The notes under the pieces are model-generated. The model worked only from the letters and a program-made list of their open reading frames with translations. It was not told where the DNA came from and did not search any database. Of a stretch of 34,891 bases of DNA, positions 16,096 to 26,489 are shown piece after piece. The position numbers and the translations under genes were made by a program. Every line of letters starts with the position of its first letter. Positions within the stretch are counted from its first letter, which is position 1. Source of the stretch: Sulfurimonas sp. (GTDB lineage: Bacteria > Campylobacterota > Campylobacteria > Campylobacterales > Sulfurimonadaceae). The stretch spans positions 1 to 34,891 of the forward strand of contig JALSWC010000216.1 in assembly GCA_027060825.1 (NCBI GenBank). Reading direction: 5' to 3'.

Positions 16096-16722
16096 TTATG
16101 AAAGAACTACTAATCTCTTCTCTATCTGTAACTTTTTAAAGTTATATGCTTTTTGAATATATTCAAATGTTTTTTCTGTATATAAAAAAACATGTGTAGG
16201 GTCATTTTTATAATACCACGATGCAAATTCAATCTTCTCATCATACATATCAGTCATCAAATAAAGCTTACCACCCTCTTTAAGCATATTTAGTAAAAGT
16301 GTAAACTCTTTTTTTGGATGGTAAAAGTGTTCTATTACTTCACATGAAGCAATGTAGTCGTACTTTTTTTCTAAAAGTTGTGGGTAGTTGTGAAAATAGG
16401 GGTCATATGAGGCTATGTCATATCCTCCTTCTTGCAGAATTTTTGTAATGATTTGAGAAGTCCCTGCTCCAAAATCCAGCCCTTTGGCTTCTGCTCTGAA
16501 ATCTTTTAAAATGTTGGATGTAATGGGAGAGACAAATTTTCTATATCCTTCATCTTCTGTATTATCGTCATGGAGTTCATAGCGTTCTTTTTCACTCTTT
16601 TCATCAGGAAGCTGTTCTTCAGCTACAAAGATAGCATGGCAATTTGGACATTTATAATAACGCTGATTACCTTCATAAAAAAGTTTCGATTCTGTTTCGC
16701 ATAATGGGCATATTTTTTTCAT
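16096..16722 (-). CDS. Class I SAM-dependent methyltransferase with N-terminal zinc ribbon
   Basis: This 208-residue protein begins with a zinc-ribbon-like segment (Cys5, Cys8, Cys25, Cys28 in ICPLC and KCPNC). A Methyltransf_23-like domain follows. LDFGAGTSQI is the SAM-binding motif I, YDPYFHNY the acidic loop region, YDYIASCEVIEHFYHPKKE (about 119-137) motif post-I, and GGKLYLMTDMYD motif III. This architecture (CxxC followed by a SAM methyltransferase) is common in proteins of unknown substrate that methylate small molecules or sugars. It is a lone gene facing away from pgsA, and no partner is visible. Confidence 0.82.
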   Translation of the reverse strand: MKKICPLCETESKLFYEGNQRYYKCPNCHAIFVAEEQLPDEKSEKERYELHDDNTEDEGYRKFVSPITSNILKDFRAEAKGLDFGAGTSQIITKILQEGGYDIASYDPYFHNYPQLLEKKYDYIASCEVIEHFYHPKKEFTLLLNMLKEGGKLYLMTDMYDEKIEFASWYYKNDPTHVFLYTEKTFEYIQKAYNFKKLQIEKRLVVLS

Positions 16723-16797
16723 AGCTAATCTTAGTCTATTAGGCTTTAATAAGCAATAAAAGGCTAAAATTTCGTTACTTTTGAAAAAGGAATTTTT

Positions 16798-17349
16798 TTG
16801 CTCAATTTACCAAATTTTTTGGCATCTCTTCGCATACTACTTGCACCTTTGCTGTTTTGGGTTATTTTAAATCCACAAGTTTTTACGCAAAATGGCTTTG
16901 ACATTACATGGAACTACTACTTTGCATCACTACTTTTTGTACTTGCTTCGGCAACAGACTTTTTTGATGGCTATATAGCACGGCAGTGGAATCAAATGAC
17001 AATGCTTGGGGCAATCCTAGACCCACTTGCAGATAAAATGCTTACACTCGCTGCCTTTTTAGGACTGATGGTTATGGGTGATGCTTCACCTTGGGCTATT
17101 TACATCATCATTGTCCGTGAACTTTTTATCACGGGGCTTCGCACTGTTGCAGTAAGTGAAAATCTTAGTGTAAAAGCATCTTGGGCAGGAAAAGTAAAAA
17201 CAGTTGGACAGATGATAGCCATCGGTTTTTTACTTATGCACTGGCCATTTGCTACAACCCTACTCTGGTTTGCAGTCATTCTTACTGTTTACTCTGGAGC
17301 AGAGTATCTTTGGGGATTTAAAAATGCCATCACAAGGGAGAGCAAATAA
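16798..17349 (+). CDS. pgsA: CDP-diacylglycerol--glycerol-3-phosphate 3-phosphatidyltransferase
   Basis: This 183-residue membrane enzyme makes phosphatidylglycerol phosphate. The CDP-alcohol phosphotransferase motif is complete: Asp54-x2-Asp57-Gly58-x2-Ala61-Arg62-x8-Gly71-x3-Asp75-x3-Asp79. Four to five hydrophobic helices surround it. The start is TTG at 16798, supported by AAAAAGGA at 16784-16791 and by the family N-terminus LNLPNFLASLRI directly after it; no ATG upstream in frame fits. The stop overlaps the rseP start by one base. The pgsA-rseP pair also occurs in C. jejuni (recalled as Cj1067-Cj1068). Confidence 0.95.
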   Translation: MLNLPNFLASLRILLAPLLFWVILNPQVFTQNGFDITWNYYFASLLFVLASATDFFDGYIARQWNQMTMLGAILDPLADKMLTLAAFLGLMVMGDASPWAIYIIIVRELFITGLRTVAVSENLSVKASWAGKVKTVGQMIAIGFLLMHWPFATTLLWFAVILTVYSGAEYLWGFKNAITRESK

Positions 17350-18404
17350 TGACAGGCTATCTTATTGCACTCCTCGTTCTCTCAGGGCTTATCTTCTTTC
17401 ATGAACTCGGTCACTTTACAGCTGCTCGTCTTATGGGCGTACATATAGAAGTCTTTAGCATAGGCTTTGGTAAACGCTTTTTTACTTTTCGTGCTTTTGA
17501 CACAGAGTGGAGTATTTCAGCCATTCCTCTTGGTGGCTATGTTCGCATGAAAGGGCAAGATGATTCAGACCCTAGCAAAAAAAATTATGATGCAGACAGC
17601 TACAATACAAAAACACCCTTACAAAGAATTTTCATACTTGTAGCAGGACCTTTAGCAAACTTTGTACTTGCGTTTATTCTCTACTTTGCCATTGCACTTG
17701 GTAATCCTAGCACTTTAGCACCAGTCATTGGTCAGGTGGTGAAAAATTCTCCTGCATTTGTAGCTGGTTTAGAATCAAACGACACCATCATTTCCATAAA
17801 TGGCAAGAAAATTGAGACATGGAAAAAGATGGCAAAGATGATCTCTTCTGCTTCAGGCAATATAGAGCTTGATGTAAATAGAGCAGGATACCTAAAACAA
17901 ATCACACTCAAACCAAAGCTTGAAGATGCAAAAGATATGTATGGTGAAAGTGTCAAACGCAAAATGATAGGAATTACTGCAGCAGGTGTTATGAAAAAAC
18001 AAGAACTTGGCATTGTAGAAAAATTCAAATATGCAACGGATCAGACTATTTTTGCTTCGACACTCATCTTTACAGGACTTAAAAAGCTTATAGTCGGTGA
18101 TGTACCAGCTTCAGAAATGGGAGGTGTCATCTCCATTGTGAAACTCACTTCCGATGCATCTGCTTCAGGTTGGATGAGTGTGCTTTTCTTTGCAGCACTC
18201 ATCTCTGTAAATCTCGGAGTCCTGAACCTTTTACCTATTCCAGCCTTAGATGGTGGACATATAATGTTTAATCTCTATGAGCTATTTTTTAGAAGAGAGG
18301 TAAATGAAAAAATCATTATAAACCTTACAATAGCAGGTTGGATAATTCTCGTTGGACTTATGGGACTTGGGGTTTTTAATGATATTAATAGACTCGTGGG
18401 ATAA
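17349..18404 (+). CDS. rseP: RIP metalloprotease RseP (site-2 protease family)
   Basis: This 351-residue inner-membrane zinc protease cleaves membrane-embedded substrates. HELGH (His18-His22) lies in the first membrane helix. GGYVRMKGQDD follows in the membrane-associated loop. A single PDZ domain is visible (VIGQVVKNSPAFVAGLESND then IISINGKKI, about 127-210), and LLPIPALDGGH near residue 300 supplies the third zinc ligand. Three to four membrane helices are seen. It has one PDZ domain where E. coli RseP has two, giving a shorter protein usual in this phylum. Substrates are unknown; no rseA-like gene is nearby. Its stop lies only 3 bases from the stop of the convergent fic gene. Confidence 0.94.
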   Translation: MTGYLIALLVLSGLIFFHELGHFTAARLMGVHIEVFSIGFGKRFFTFRAFDTEWSISAIPLGGYVRMKGQDDSDPSKKNYDADSYNTKTPLQRIFILVAGPLANFVLAFILYFAIALGNPSTLAPVIGQVVKNSPAFVAGLESNDTIISINGKKIETWKKMAKMISSASGNIELDVNRAGYLKQITLKPKLEDAKDMYGESVKRKMIGITAAGVMKKQELGIVEKFKYATDQTIFASTLIFTGLKKLIVGDVPASEMGGVISIVKLTSDASASGWMSVLFFAALISVNLGVLNLLPIPALDGGHIMFNLYELFFRREVNEKIIINLTIAGWIILVGLMGLGVFNDINRLVG

Positions 18405-18407
18405 GTG

Positions 18408-19535
18408 CTAAACACAAACTCTATATCTTACATTTCTACCTTGAGTTCCCTCTACATGCTCAATACACTTCAAATCTAACAGCTCATTTATATCTCTTGA
18501 AGCTGTACTTGGAGTCGTATCTGCAATTACAATATACTTCTTTTTACTCAAGTCACCCTTGAAGTTCTCAACTCCAATATCTAATATTTTATTTAAAACT
18601 TTTGTTTGTCTAGCATTGAGATTACTCTCTTTATGCTTATCCCAAAACTTTGTTTTTTCAGTAATGTATCTTAACTTATTTTTCGTATCCATAAGGGCAG
18701 AATAGAGTATCTCTAAAAACCACTCACACCAAATGGTAATATCTAAATGCTTATCACTCTTCCTAACATACCCTGTTGTACTCTCCAATGCTTTATAGTA
18801 TCCTTTTCTATCATTATTAATTGCATTTGACATAGAGTAGAGTTTTGAAATCTTGGAATTTTCTATTTTTGAGAGGACCAAATCAGTTATGGCTCTAGTA
18901 ATTCTACCATTTCCATCATCAAATGGATGAATAATTACAAACCATAAGTGTGCAATAGCTGCTTTTAGTAAACTTGTTTCACAATTATTAAACCATGTCA
19001 AAAAATTATCCATTTCATTTTCTAACATAACTCGTGGAGGAGCTTCATAGTATGTTGTTTCTCTTCCTGCCATACCTGAAACCACTTCCATTCTCTCTTC
19101 GCCTCTAAAAGTTGCCACATTGATTTTAACATAGCCACTGTAACCTTTTGGAAAAAGTGCATTATGCCAGCCAAAGAGTCTCTCTAGTGTTAAATCTTTT
19201 TCATAGTTTGTATTTGCATCAATTAATACTTCAATAAGGTAGTCTGTTGATGTATCTATTTTTGAATAATCAACATTTTGAAACCCTAGCTTCCTTTTTA
19301 TAGAAGCCTTCACACTATCACGATTTAATATCTCACCCTCTATCGCAGAAGTACTTATTGCTTCACTTTCTAATGCTTCTAATTGGCTTTGAGCAACACT
19401 ATCTTCACTCATAAAGTTACTCATAGCGATTAAATACCCCTGTTCAAGAGATATTTTATGTATCAGGATTTCTAATCTTTTTAAATCATAAGTAAAGTTT
19501 GGGTAATCTTCTTGCTCCCATATCCATCTTTTCAT
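18408..19535 (-). CDS. Fic family protein with DUF4172 N-terminus and C-terminal winged helix
   Basis: This 375-residue protein has three parts. The N-terminus (MKRWIWEQEDYPNFTYDLKR) is of the DUF4172 type and carries an inhibitory-helix motif Thr62-SAI-Glu66-Gly67 (S/TxxxEG/N), which marks a class II Fic protein. The Fic core has the complete active site HPFDDGNGR at 203-211 with catalytic His203. Residues about 310-375 form a winged helix (TPSTASRDINELLDLKCIEH). Fic proteins usually transfer AMP to hydroxyls of target proteins; the target here is unknown. No separate antitoxin is visible, consistent with built-in inhibition. It is a single gene inserted among housekeeping genes, so it is probably accessory. 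The DNA-binding end and promoter palindromes suggest autoregulation, which is inference. Confidence 0.92.
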   Translation of the reverse strand: MKRWIWEQEDYPNFTYDLKRLEILIHKISLEQGYLIAMSNFMSEDSVAQSQLEALESEAISTSAIEGEILNRDSVKASIKRKLGFQNVDYSKIDTSTDYLIEVLIDANTNYEKDLTLERLFGWHNALFPKGYSGYVKINVATFRGEERMEVVSGMAGRETTYYEAPPRVMLENEMDNFLTWFNNCETSLLKAAIAHLWFVIIHPFDDGNGRITRAITDLVLSKIENSKISKLYSMSNAINNDRKGYYKALESTTGYVRKSDKHLDITIWCEWFLEILYSALMDTKNKLRYITEKTKFWDKHKESNLNARQTKVLNKILDIGVENFKGDLSKKKYIVIADTTPSTASRDINELLDLKCIEHVEGTQGRNVRYRVCV

Positions 19536-19567
19536 ACTCTACCTTTATTCTTTTTCTCTAGTGAGGC

Positions 19568-19617
19568 GATTAATTTAGTTAATCATACCATATATGAAGT
19601 GATTATAACATATAATC
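19568..19617 (-). promoter_or_regulatory. Tandem GATTA-N7-TAATC operator-like palindromes over the fic promoter
   Basis: Two perfect palindromes lie 33-82 bases upstream of the fic start: GATTAATTTAGTTAATC at 19568-19584 and GATTATAACATATAATC at 19601-19617. They share the consensus GATTA-N7-TAATC, and their centres are 33 bases apart, about three helical turns. On the minus strand a perfect -10, TATAAT, lies inside the second (complement of 19602-19607), and TGGTATGAT, an extended -10, overlaps the first. This layout fits a repressor that covers the promoter. The regulator could be the Fic protein's own winged helix; that is inference. Confidence 0.6.
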
Positions 19618-19683
19618 GTTTCATTTTTTATTTTTAAATCTCTACAAGGTGCATTTATAAATACTCTTATTTTCAGCCACCAT

Positions 19684-19711
19684 TTGATACAATTGTATTA
19701 AATAATATATT
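19684..19711 (+). promoter_or_regulatory. Candidate sigma-70 promoter of yggS
   Basis: TTGATA at 19684-19689 and TATATT at 19706-19711 are spaced 16 bases apart, ending 21 bases before the yggS ATG. A 12-base perfect palindrome, ATACAATTGTAT (19687-19698), overlaps the -35. AGGA precedes the ATG at a normal distance. Confidence 0.45.
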
Positions 19712-19732
19712 AATAGATTAGTAGGATAAAAA

Positions 19733-20407
19733 ATGAATGAATTAGAATACAAGTTATATATAGATGATGTTATTAGGCGAGTTGAAACGGCTAGATTAAA
19801 AGTGAGTGAACATCATATTGTTAAAATCGTGGCAGTGAGTAAATACTCTACAAGTGAAGATATTGAAAAACTGTATAACATTGGACAGCGTGCTTTTGCT
19901 GAAAATAAGGTACAAGACCTTAAGGCAAAGACAAAAGAGCTTGAAGATTTACCTATTGAGTGGCACTTTATTGGAAACTTGCAGAAAAACAAAATAAATA
20001 ATCTTCTTACAATTAACCCTAGCCTTTTTCAGGCACTTGATTCGCTAGAATTGGCATATGAGTTACAAAAAAAGCTTGTAGCAAAAGATATGACGCTTGA
20101 TTGTCTGCTCCATATAAACGCAGCAAAAGAGGAAAGTAAACATGGGGTTATGCCAGAAGATGCCATCCATATTTACAATACAATTCACAAAGAGTGTCCA
20201 AATATTACCCTCAAAGGTATTATGAGCATTGGAGCGCATAGTCCAGATAAAGAAGTTGTTAAAGAGAGTTTTTTGACAGCATATAAAATTTATGAACAAC
20301 TAGAAAATGCTACCATCTGTTCCATGGGAATGAGTGGTGACTTTGAACTAGCGATTGAGTGTGGTTCAAACATGGTTCGCCTTGGTTCAATTATATTTCC
20401 AAAGTAG
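19733..20407 (+). CDS. YggS/PLPBP family pyridoxal phosphate homeostasis protein
   Basis: This 224-residue protein is a single-domain alanine-racemase-like TIM barrel of normal YggS length. The PLP lysine is Lys37 in VAVSKYST. FAENKVQDLKAK, LPIEWHFIGNLQKNKI, LLHINAAKEESKHG, LKGIMSIGAH, MGMSGDFELAIECGSNMVRLG and a short end are all family hallmarks. Members bind PLP without known catalysis and maintain free PLP and amino acid balance. PglE in the glycan locus is a PLP enzyme, but no specific link is implied. It has a plausible promoter of its own. Confidence 0.95.
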   Translation: MNELEYKLYIDDVIRRVETARLKVSEHHIVKIVAVSKYSTSEDIEKLYNIGQRAFAENKVQDLKAKTKELEDLPIEWHFIGNLQKNKINNLLTINPSLFQALDSLELAYELQKKLVAKDMTLDCLLHINAAKEESKHGVMPEDAIHIYNTIHKECPNITLKGIMSIGAHSPDKEVVKESFLTAYKIYEQLENATICSMGMSGDFELAIECGSNMVRLGSIIFPK

Positions 20408-20412
20408 TTTAA

Positions 20413-20459
20413 GCATATAATATTTTTATAATAAGCACAAGATATACTTCGCATATAAT
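20413..20459 (+). promoter_or_regulatory. Two -10-like elements upstream of the 20476 gene
   Basis: The nine-base string GCATATAAT occurs at 20413-20421 and again at 20451-20459, 38 bases apart. Each contains a perfect TATAAT. The upstream copy is the more likely -10, because the downstream copy would leave a leader of only about ten bases before ATG 20476. AAAAGGA at 20461-20467 is the ribosome binding site. Confidence 0.45.
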
Positions 20460-20475
20460 TTAAAAGGACACATAT

Positions 20476-20868
20476 ATGACAAAAACTATTTTAATGGACA
20501 AATACCCTATATTTTTTCTTAATATTGAGAAAAATGAGACTACCTATAAAAGTGTAGATGAAATTGTTACACATTTTCAGGCACTTATAGAGAAGCATCC
20601 CGTAGCAAAAGAGATAGCTATTTTTGACCATTATGAGCATACAAGTGCTATAAAAGACAATGTAATAGCTCCAGAGATAAAAGCTGCAAAAAATGTGGTG
20701 TTTTGTTTTGGAAAAATGCTCCCGACAAGTAAGATTTTGGCTGTTCGTCCTAGAAGTATTGGAATTTGTGAATTTGAAGATAGTTTTGAAATAAGTTTTT
20801 TAGAAGTACCAAATGAACAACTTCATCTCGTAACAGAAGAGTGGGCTAAATCAGTAGCAAACGCATAA
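20476..20868 (+). CDS. Conserved-looking hypothetical protein, 130 residues
   Basis: I do not recognise a characterised family. The protein is soluble, with no signal peptide or membrane segment, and appears alpha/beta. It contains IAIFDHYEHTSAI, a hydrophobic strand and lysine in AAKNVVFCFGKMLPTSKILA, and an acidic strand FEDSFEISFLEVP. The single Cys in FCFGKML and the preceding His-Tyr-Glu-His are the only obvious potential ligands or active residues. It has a strong AAAAGGA ribosome binding site and its own -10 elements. It is convergent with the DTW-domain gene with 8 bases between the stops. It is probably real, given coding-like composition and signals. Confidence 0.75.
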   Translation: MTKTILMDKYPIFFLNIEKNETTYKSVDEIVTHFQALIEKHPVAKEIAIFDHYEHTSAIKDNVIAPEIKAAKNVVFCFGKMLPTSKILAVRPRSIGICEFEDSFEISFLEVPNEQLHLVTEEWAKSVANA

Positions 20869-20876
20869 AAATTTAG

Positions 20877-21545
20877 CTAGAATGCGGTTTTATTTGATTT
20901 TGATTCCTTAAATCTCACAGCATTACTCTTTGGGTTTGCTATGAGATTTTTTTGATACGCTATCATCTCTTTAAAAGGGTTCAAAAATCCTTGAAGTTGC
21001 TTCTCCCCTACCTTTTCTATTCCCCATTTGTTTAACAACTCTAAAACAACTAAAGTAGATTCTATAGTTGAGAGATAATTTTCATTTGGTTGCTCTTTTA
21101 TCTCATATTGTGAAGTTTTTGTGGTTGTAAAGCTCATATGTTTAAGACAATTTAGATTTTTACTCTCGCAAAACATCTTTTTTGTACATGCCCATGTCGA
21201 ATCTATAAGAAAAATTGCCAGTGGTTTATCGCTTCGTTTAGGATACTCATTTGTAAGATTTACTGCGTTTGGAGAGGGAAAAAGAATGTAGCTATCGTGT
21301 GATGCAATAATTTCATTGATGCGTTTATGCTCTGAAAAATCAATGCCAACAAACAGCTCTGAATTTTTGAGGCTTTGATGAGTAAAGTGTCCTGTATTGT
21401 TTTTGACCTTTTTAAACTCTTTTGGATGCATCAAAATCACAAACTTTGTCTGCGTTTGAATATCTTCACAATGCCCACACATACACGAACTTTTTGGTCT
21501 ATAACAGTTGTAACACTTCTCTCTATCGCCATAATAAGTTTTCAT
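20877..21545 (-). CDS. DTW-domain protein, probable tRNA-uridine aminocarboxypropyltransferase
   Basis: This 222-residue protein carries the DTW signature as FLIDSTWACTKKM (about 121-133), where Asp-Ser-Thr-Trp is the D-x-T-W motif. A cysteine cluster at the N-terminus (KCYNCYRPKSSCMCGHC) probably binds zinc. KFVILMHPKEFKKVKNNTGH is the usual second block. Family members such as E. coli TapT (YfiP) put the 3-amino-3-carboxypropyl group of SAM onto tRNA uridine (acp3U47). That activity is inferred by family. It is divergent from the flavoprotein gene, with 26 bases between starts. Confidence 0.88.
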   Translation of the reverse strand: MKTYYGDREKCYNCYRPKSSCMCGHCEDIQTQTKFVILMHPKEFKKVKNNTGHFTHQSLKNSELFVGIDFSEHKRINEIIASHDSYILFPSPNAVNLTNEYPKRSDKPLAIFLIDSTWACTKKMFCESKNLNCLKHMSFTTTKTSQYEIKEQPNENYLSTIESTLVVLELLNKWGIEKVGEKQLQGFLNPFKEMIAYQKNLIANPKSNAVRFKESKSNKTAF

Positions 21546-21571
21546 TAATGCAATTATACTAAAATAACGGT

Positions 21572-22810
21572 ATGAATAGTAATAATTATGACCTTATTGT
21601 TGTAGGAAGTGGTGCAGCTGGAATAATAGCAGCACTAGTAGCGGCACGAAATGGAAAAAAAGTTTTACTTTTAGAGAAACTCTCTAAAATAGCTTCTAAG
21701 CTCAAAGCAACGGGTGGAGGTAGATGCAACCTTACAAATACTTTGAGCAATCAAGAGTTTATGGCACGATTTGGGCGTGATGGAAGATTTATGCAAGATG
21801 CACTCGCTGCGTTTGATAACAAAGCTCTTGTCACTTTTATGGATGAGATAGGCGTTGCAACCCATGCTCCTGATGGTTTTCGTGTTTTTCCAACTTCGCA
21901 CTCTTCTGCCACTATTATCGAAGCCCTCCAAAAAGAGATGCAAAGGGTAGGTATTACTACTATGTGCAACCAAAGAGTGGAACGACTTTTACTTATAGGC
22001 GAACATATTAGTGGTGTTAAGACGCAAGACAATATGCTAAATGCAGAGAATGTCATCATAGCAACAGGAGGTCTTGGATACCCTGTTTTAGGTGCTGAGG
22101 GAGATGGCTATAACCTTGCAAGTGAACTTGGACATAAAGTAACAGACCTCTCTCCTGCCATGATGCCCCTGCGTACAAAAGAGGCGTGGGTAAAAAACTG
22201 CCGTGCCGACACCATAGCAAAAGTGGAACTTCGAGTAGATTTGAAAAAGCATAAAAAGTTACGAGCAAAAGGGGATTTAATATTTACAAATCATGGCATA
22301 CGCGGACCCGTTGTACTTGACTTTGCAAGAGAGATTACACCACTCCTTAAAAAATATGGTGAAGTGCCACTGCTATTAAATCTTACAAAAGGCAAAAATG
22401 AAGAGGATATTCAAAAGCATTTTAAAAAAGAGTTAGCAAATAATCCCTCTTTAAATGCTATAGAACTTCTCTCTACCCTCCTTCCAGTAGCTCTTAGTAA
22501 AGAGATTTGTAATCTTGCAAAAATTGACACGACAATCAAATATAAAAAAATTGATGGAAAAAAACGCTCAAAACTCATTTCACTTCTCGCATGGACACCC
22601 CTAACTGTAAATGGACATGATGGTTTTAAAATGGCAATGATTACGCGAGGTGGCATCAGCCTCAAAGAGATAGACCCAAAAACGATGCAGAGCCGACTTA
22701 TAAAAGGACTCTACTTTTGTGGAGAAGTTATGAATCTTGATGGACCATGTGGAGGTTATAACTTACAATGGAGTTTTGCTTCTGGTTATTTAGCTGGAAA
22801 GCTTTTATAA
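21572..22810 (+). CDS. NAD(P)/FAD-dependent oxidoreductase, HI0933/YhiN family
   Basis: This 412-residue flavoprotein has the FAD-binding motif IVVGSGAAGIIAALVAARNG (about 9-28) and the family hallmark KLKATGGGRCNLTNT. An internal ATGGLGYPVLGAEGDGY segment and the C-terminal CGEVMNLDGPCGGYNLQWS complete the family pattern. Length and order match the HI0933-like (BaiN/YhiN) family. Its reaction in this organism is unknown; proposed functions in other species differ. No partner gene is evident. A gap of 106 bases then leads to tRNA-Asn, with nothing recognisable in it. Confidence 0.92.
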   Translation: MNSNNYDLIVVGSGAAGIIAALVAARNGKKVLLLEKLSKIASKLKATGGGRCNLTNTLSNQEFMARFGRDGRFMQDALAAFDNKALVTFMDEIGVATHAPDGFRVFPTSHSSATIIEALQKEMQRVGITTMCNQRVERLLLIGEHISGVKTQDNMLNAENVIIATGGLGYPVLGAEGDGYNLASELGHKVTDLSPAMMPLRTKEAWVKNCRADTIAKVELRVDLKKHKKLRAKGDLIFTNHGIRGPVVLDFAREITPLLKKYGEVPLLLNLTKGKNEEDIQKHFKKELANNPSLNAIELLSTLLPVALSKEICNLAKIDTTIKYKKIDGKKRSKLISLLAWTPLTVNGHDGFKMAMITRGGISLKEIDPKTMQSRLIKGLYFCGEVMNLDGPCGGYNLQWSFASGYLAGKLL

Positions 22811-22916
22811 ATTGTAGCTGGGATAATCCATTACCAAAAGTATATAGAAAAATGGAATTAGATTTTAATTTGAAAAATTATTTTAAATCTGTACTTGATT
22901 GAATTAAAGTTTGAAG

Positions 22917-22991
<75 letters not shown>

Positions 22992-23012
22992 ATGTGTAGT
23001 GAAATTTTAGCT

Positions 23013-23032
23013 AAAAAAGATTAAATAAATCT
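23013..23032 (-). terminator. Weak intrinsic terminator candidate after pglF
   Basis: Read on the minus strand, AGATT-TATTT-AATCT is followed directly by a T-run, 10-29 bases after the pglF stop. The stem is only five pairs with one G-C pair, so efficiency would be low, and chance is possible in such AT-rich sequence. Confidence 0.35.
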
Positions 23033-23041
23033 GAAATTTCT

Positions 23042-25889
<2,848 letters not shown>

Positions 25890-26489
25890 TTACCCTCTTA
25901 TTGTTTGTAAAATATATTTTATATCTTTTTTAAATGAATAGTTTTTTATATATTCTTTGTTTATCTTCACTTTATCTGGCCAAATAACATTATCATTGTA
26001 CCAAGTAGGATTCTTTTGCTTTGCTAAAATTTCCTCTTCATCTTTGTATTTTATACTTGCAGGACCCGTTATGCCTGGTCTTATGGAGAGAATTACTCTA
26101 TCTCCTCCCTTGAGTTTGTCAGCATAGCCCTCTACATCAGGACGAGGACCTACAAAACTCATATCGCCAACAAGTACATTAAAGAGTTGTGGAAGTTCAT
26201 CTATCTTCGTTCTACGAAAAAACATTCCACTTTTTGTAATTCTTACATCATTTACAGATGTTATAGTTGTATCTACTCCCGCAACTTTTTTCATACTTTT
26301 TATCTTAAATACAGAAAAGAGTTTTCCATCTTTACCAACTCTTTTTTGCACAAAAAAGCCATTACTTTTAGTTTCAAAAGAGGCGATTACCCAAGCTAAG
26401 AAAATAATCCACCAACAAAAGAGTAAGCCAAAGAGTGATACAACTATATCAAAGGCTCTTTTTATAAACTTCTCTCTAAATGTTAGCAT
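25890..26489 (-). CDS. pglC: PglC-type undecaprenyl phosphate sugar-1-phosphate transferase
   Basis: This 199-residue small monotopic phosphoglycosyl transferase moves a sugar-1-phosphate onto undecaprenyl phosphate, the first membrane step of glycan assembly. It has the N-terminal re-entrant hydrophobic segment (FDIVVSLFGLLFCWWIIFLA), KRVGKDGKLFSVFKIKSM and the catalytic dyad Asp97-Glu98 in KIDELPQLFNVLVGDMSFVG. PRPDVEGYADKL follows. Its length equals the catalytic core without the long membrane domain of WbaP-type enzymes. It begins directly after the pglB stop. Diacetyl-bacillosamine is the C. jejuni substrate; the exact sugar here is inference. Confidence 0.92.
   Translation of the reverse strand: MLTFREKFIKRAFDIVVSLFGLLFCWWIIFLAWVIASFETKSNGFFVQKRVGKDGKLFSVFKIKSMKKVAGVDTTITSVNDVRITKSGMFFRRTKIDELPQLFNVLVGDMSFVGPRPDVEGYADKLKGGDRVILSIRPGITGPASIKYKDEEEILAKQKNPTWYNDNVIWPDKVKINKEYIKNYSFKKDIKYILQTIRG

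Noticed and set aside
22056-22665. Minus-strand ORFs of 70-84 codons opposite the HI0933-type gene
   Set aside because: They overlap an intact flavoprotein and show no family pattern or ribosome binding site.
22820-22916. Inverted repeat downstream of tRNA-Asn as a terminator or attachment site
   Set aside because: Pairing is interrupted after six bases and nearly all A-T. No integrase or repeated tRNA end was found.
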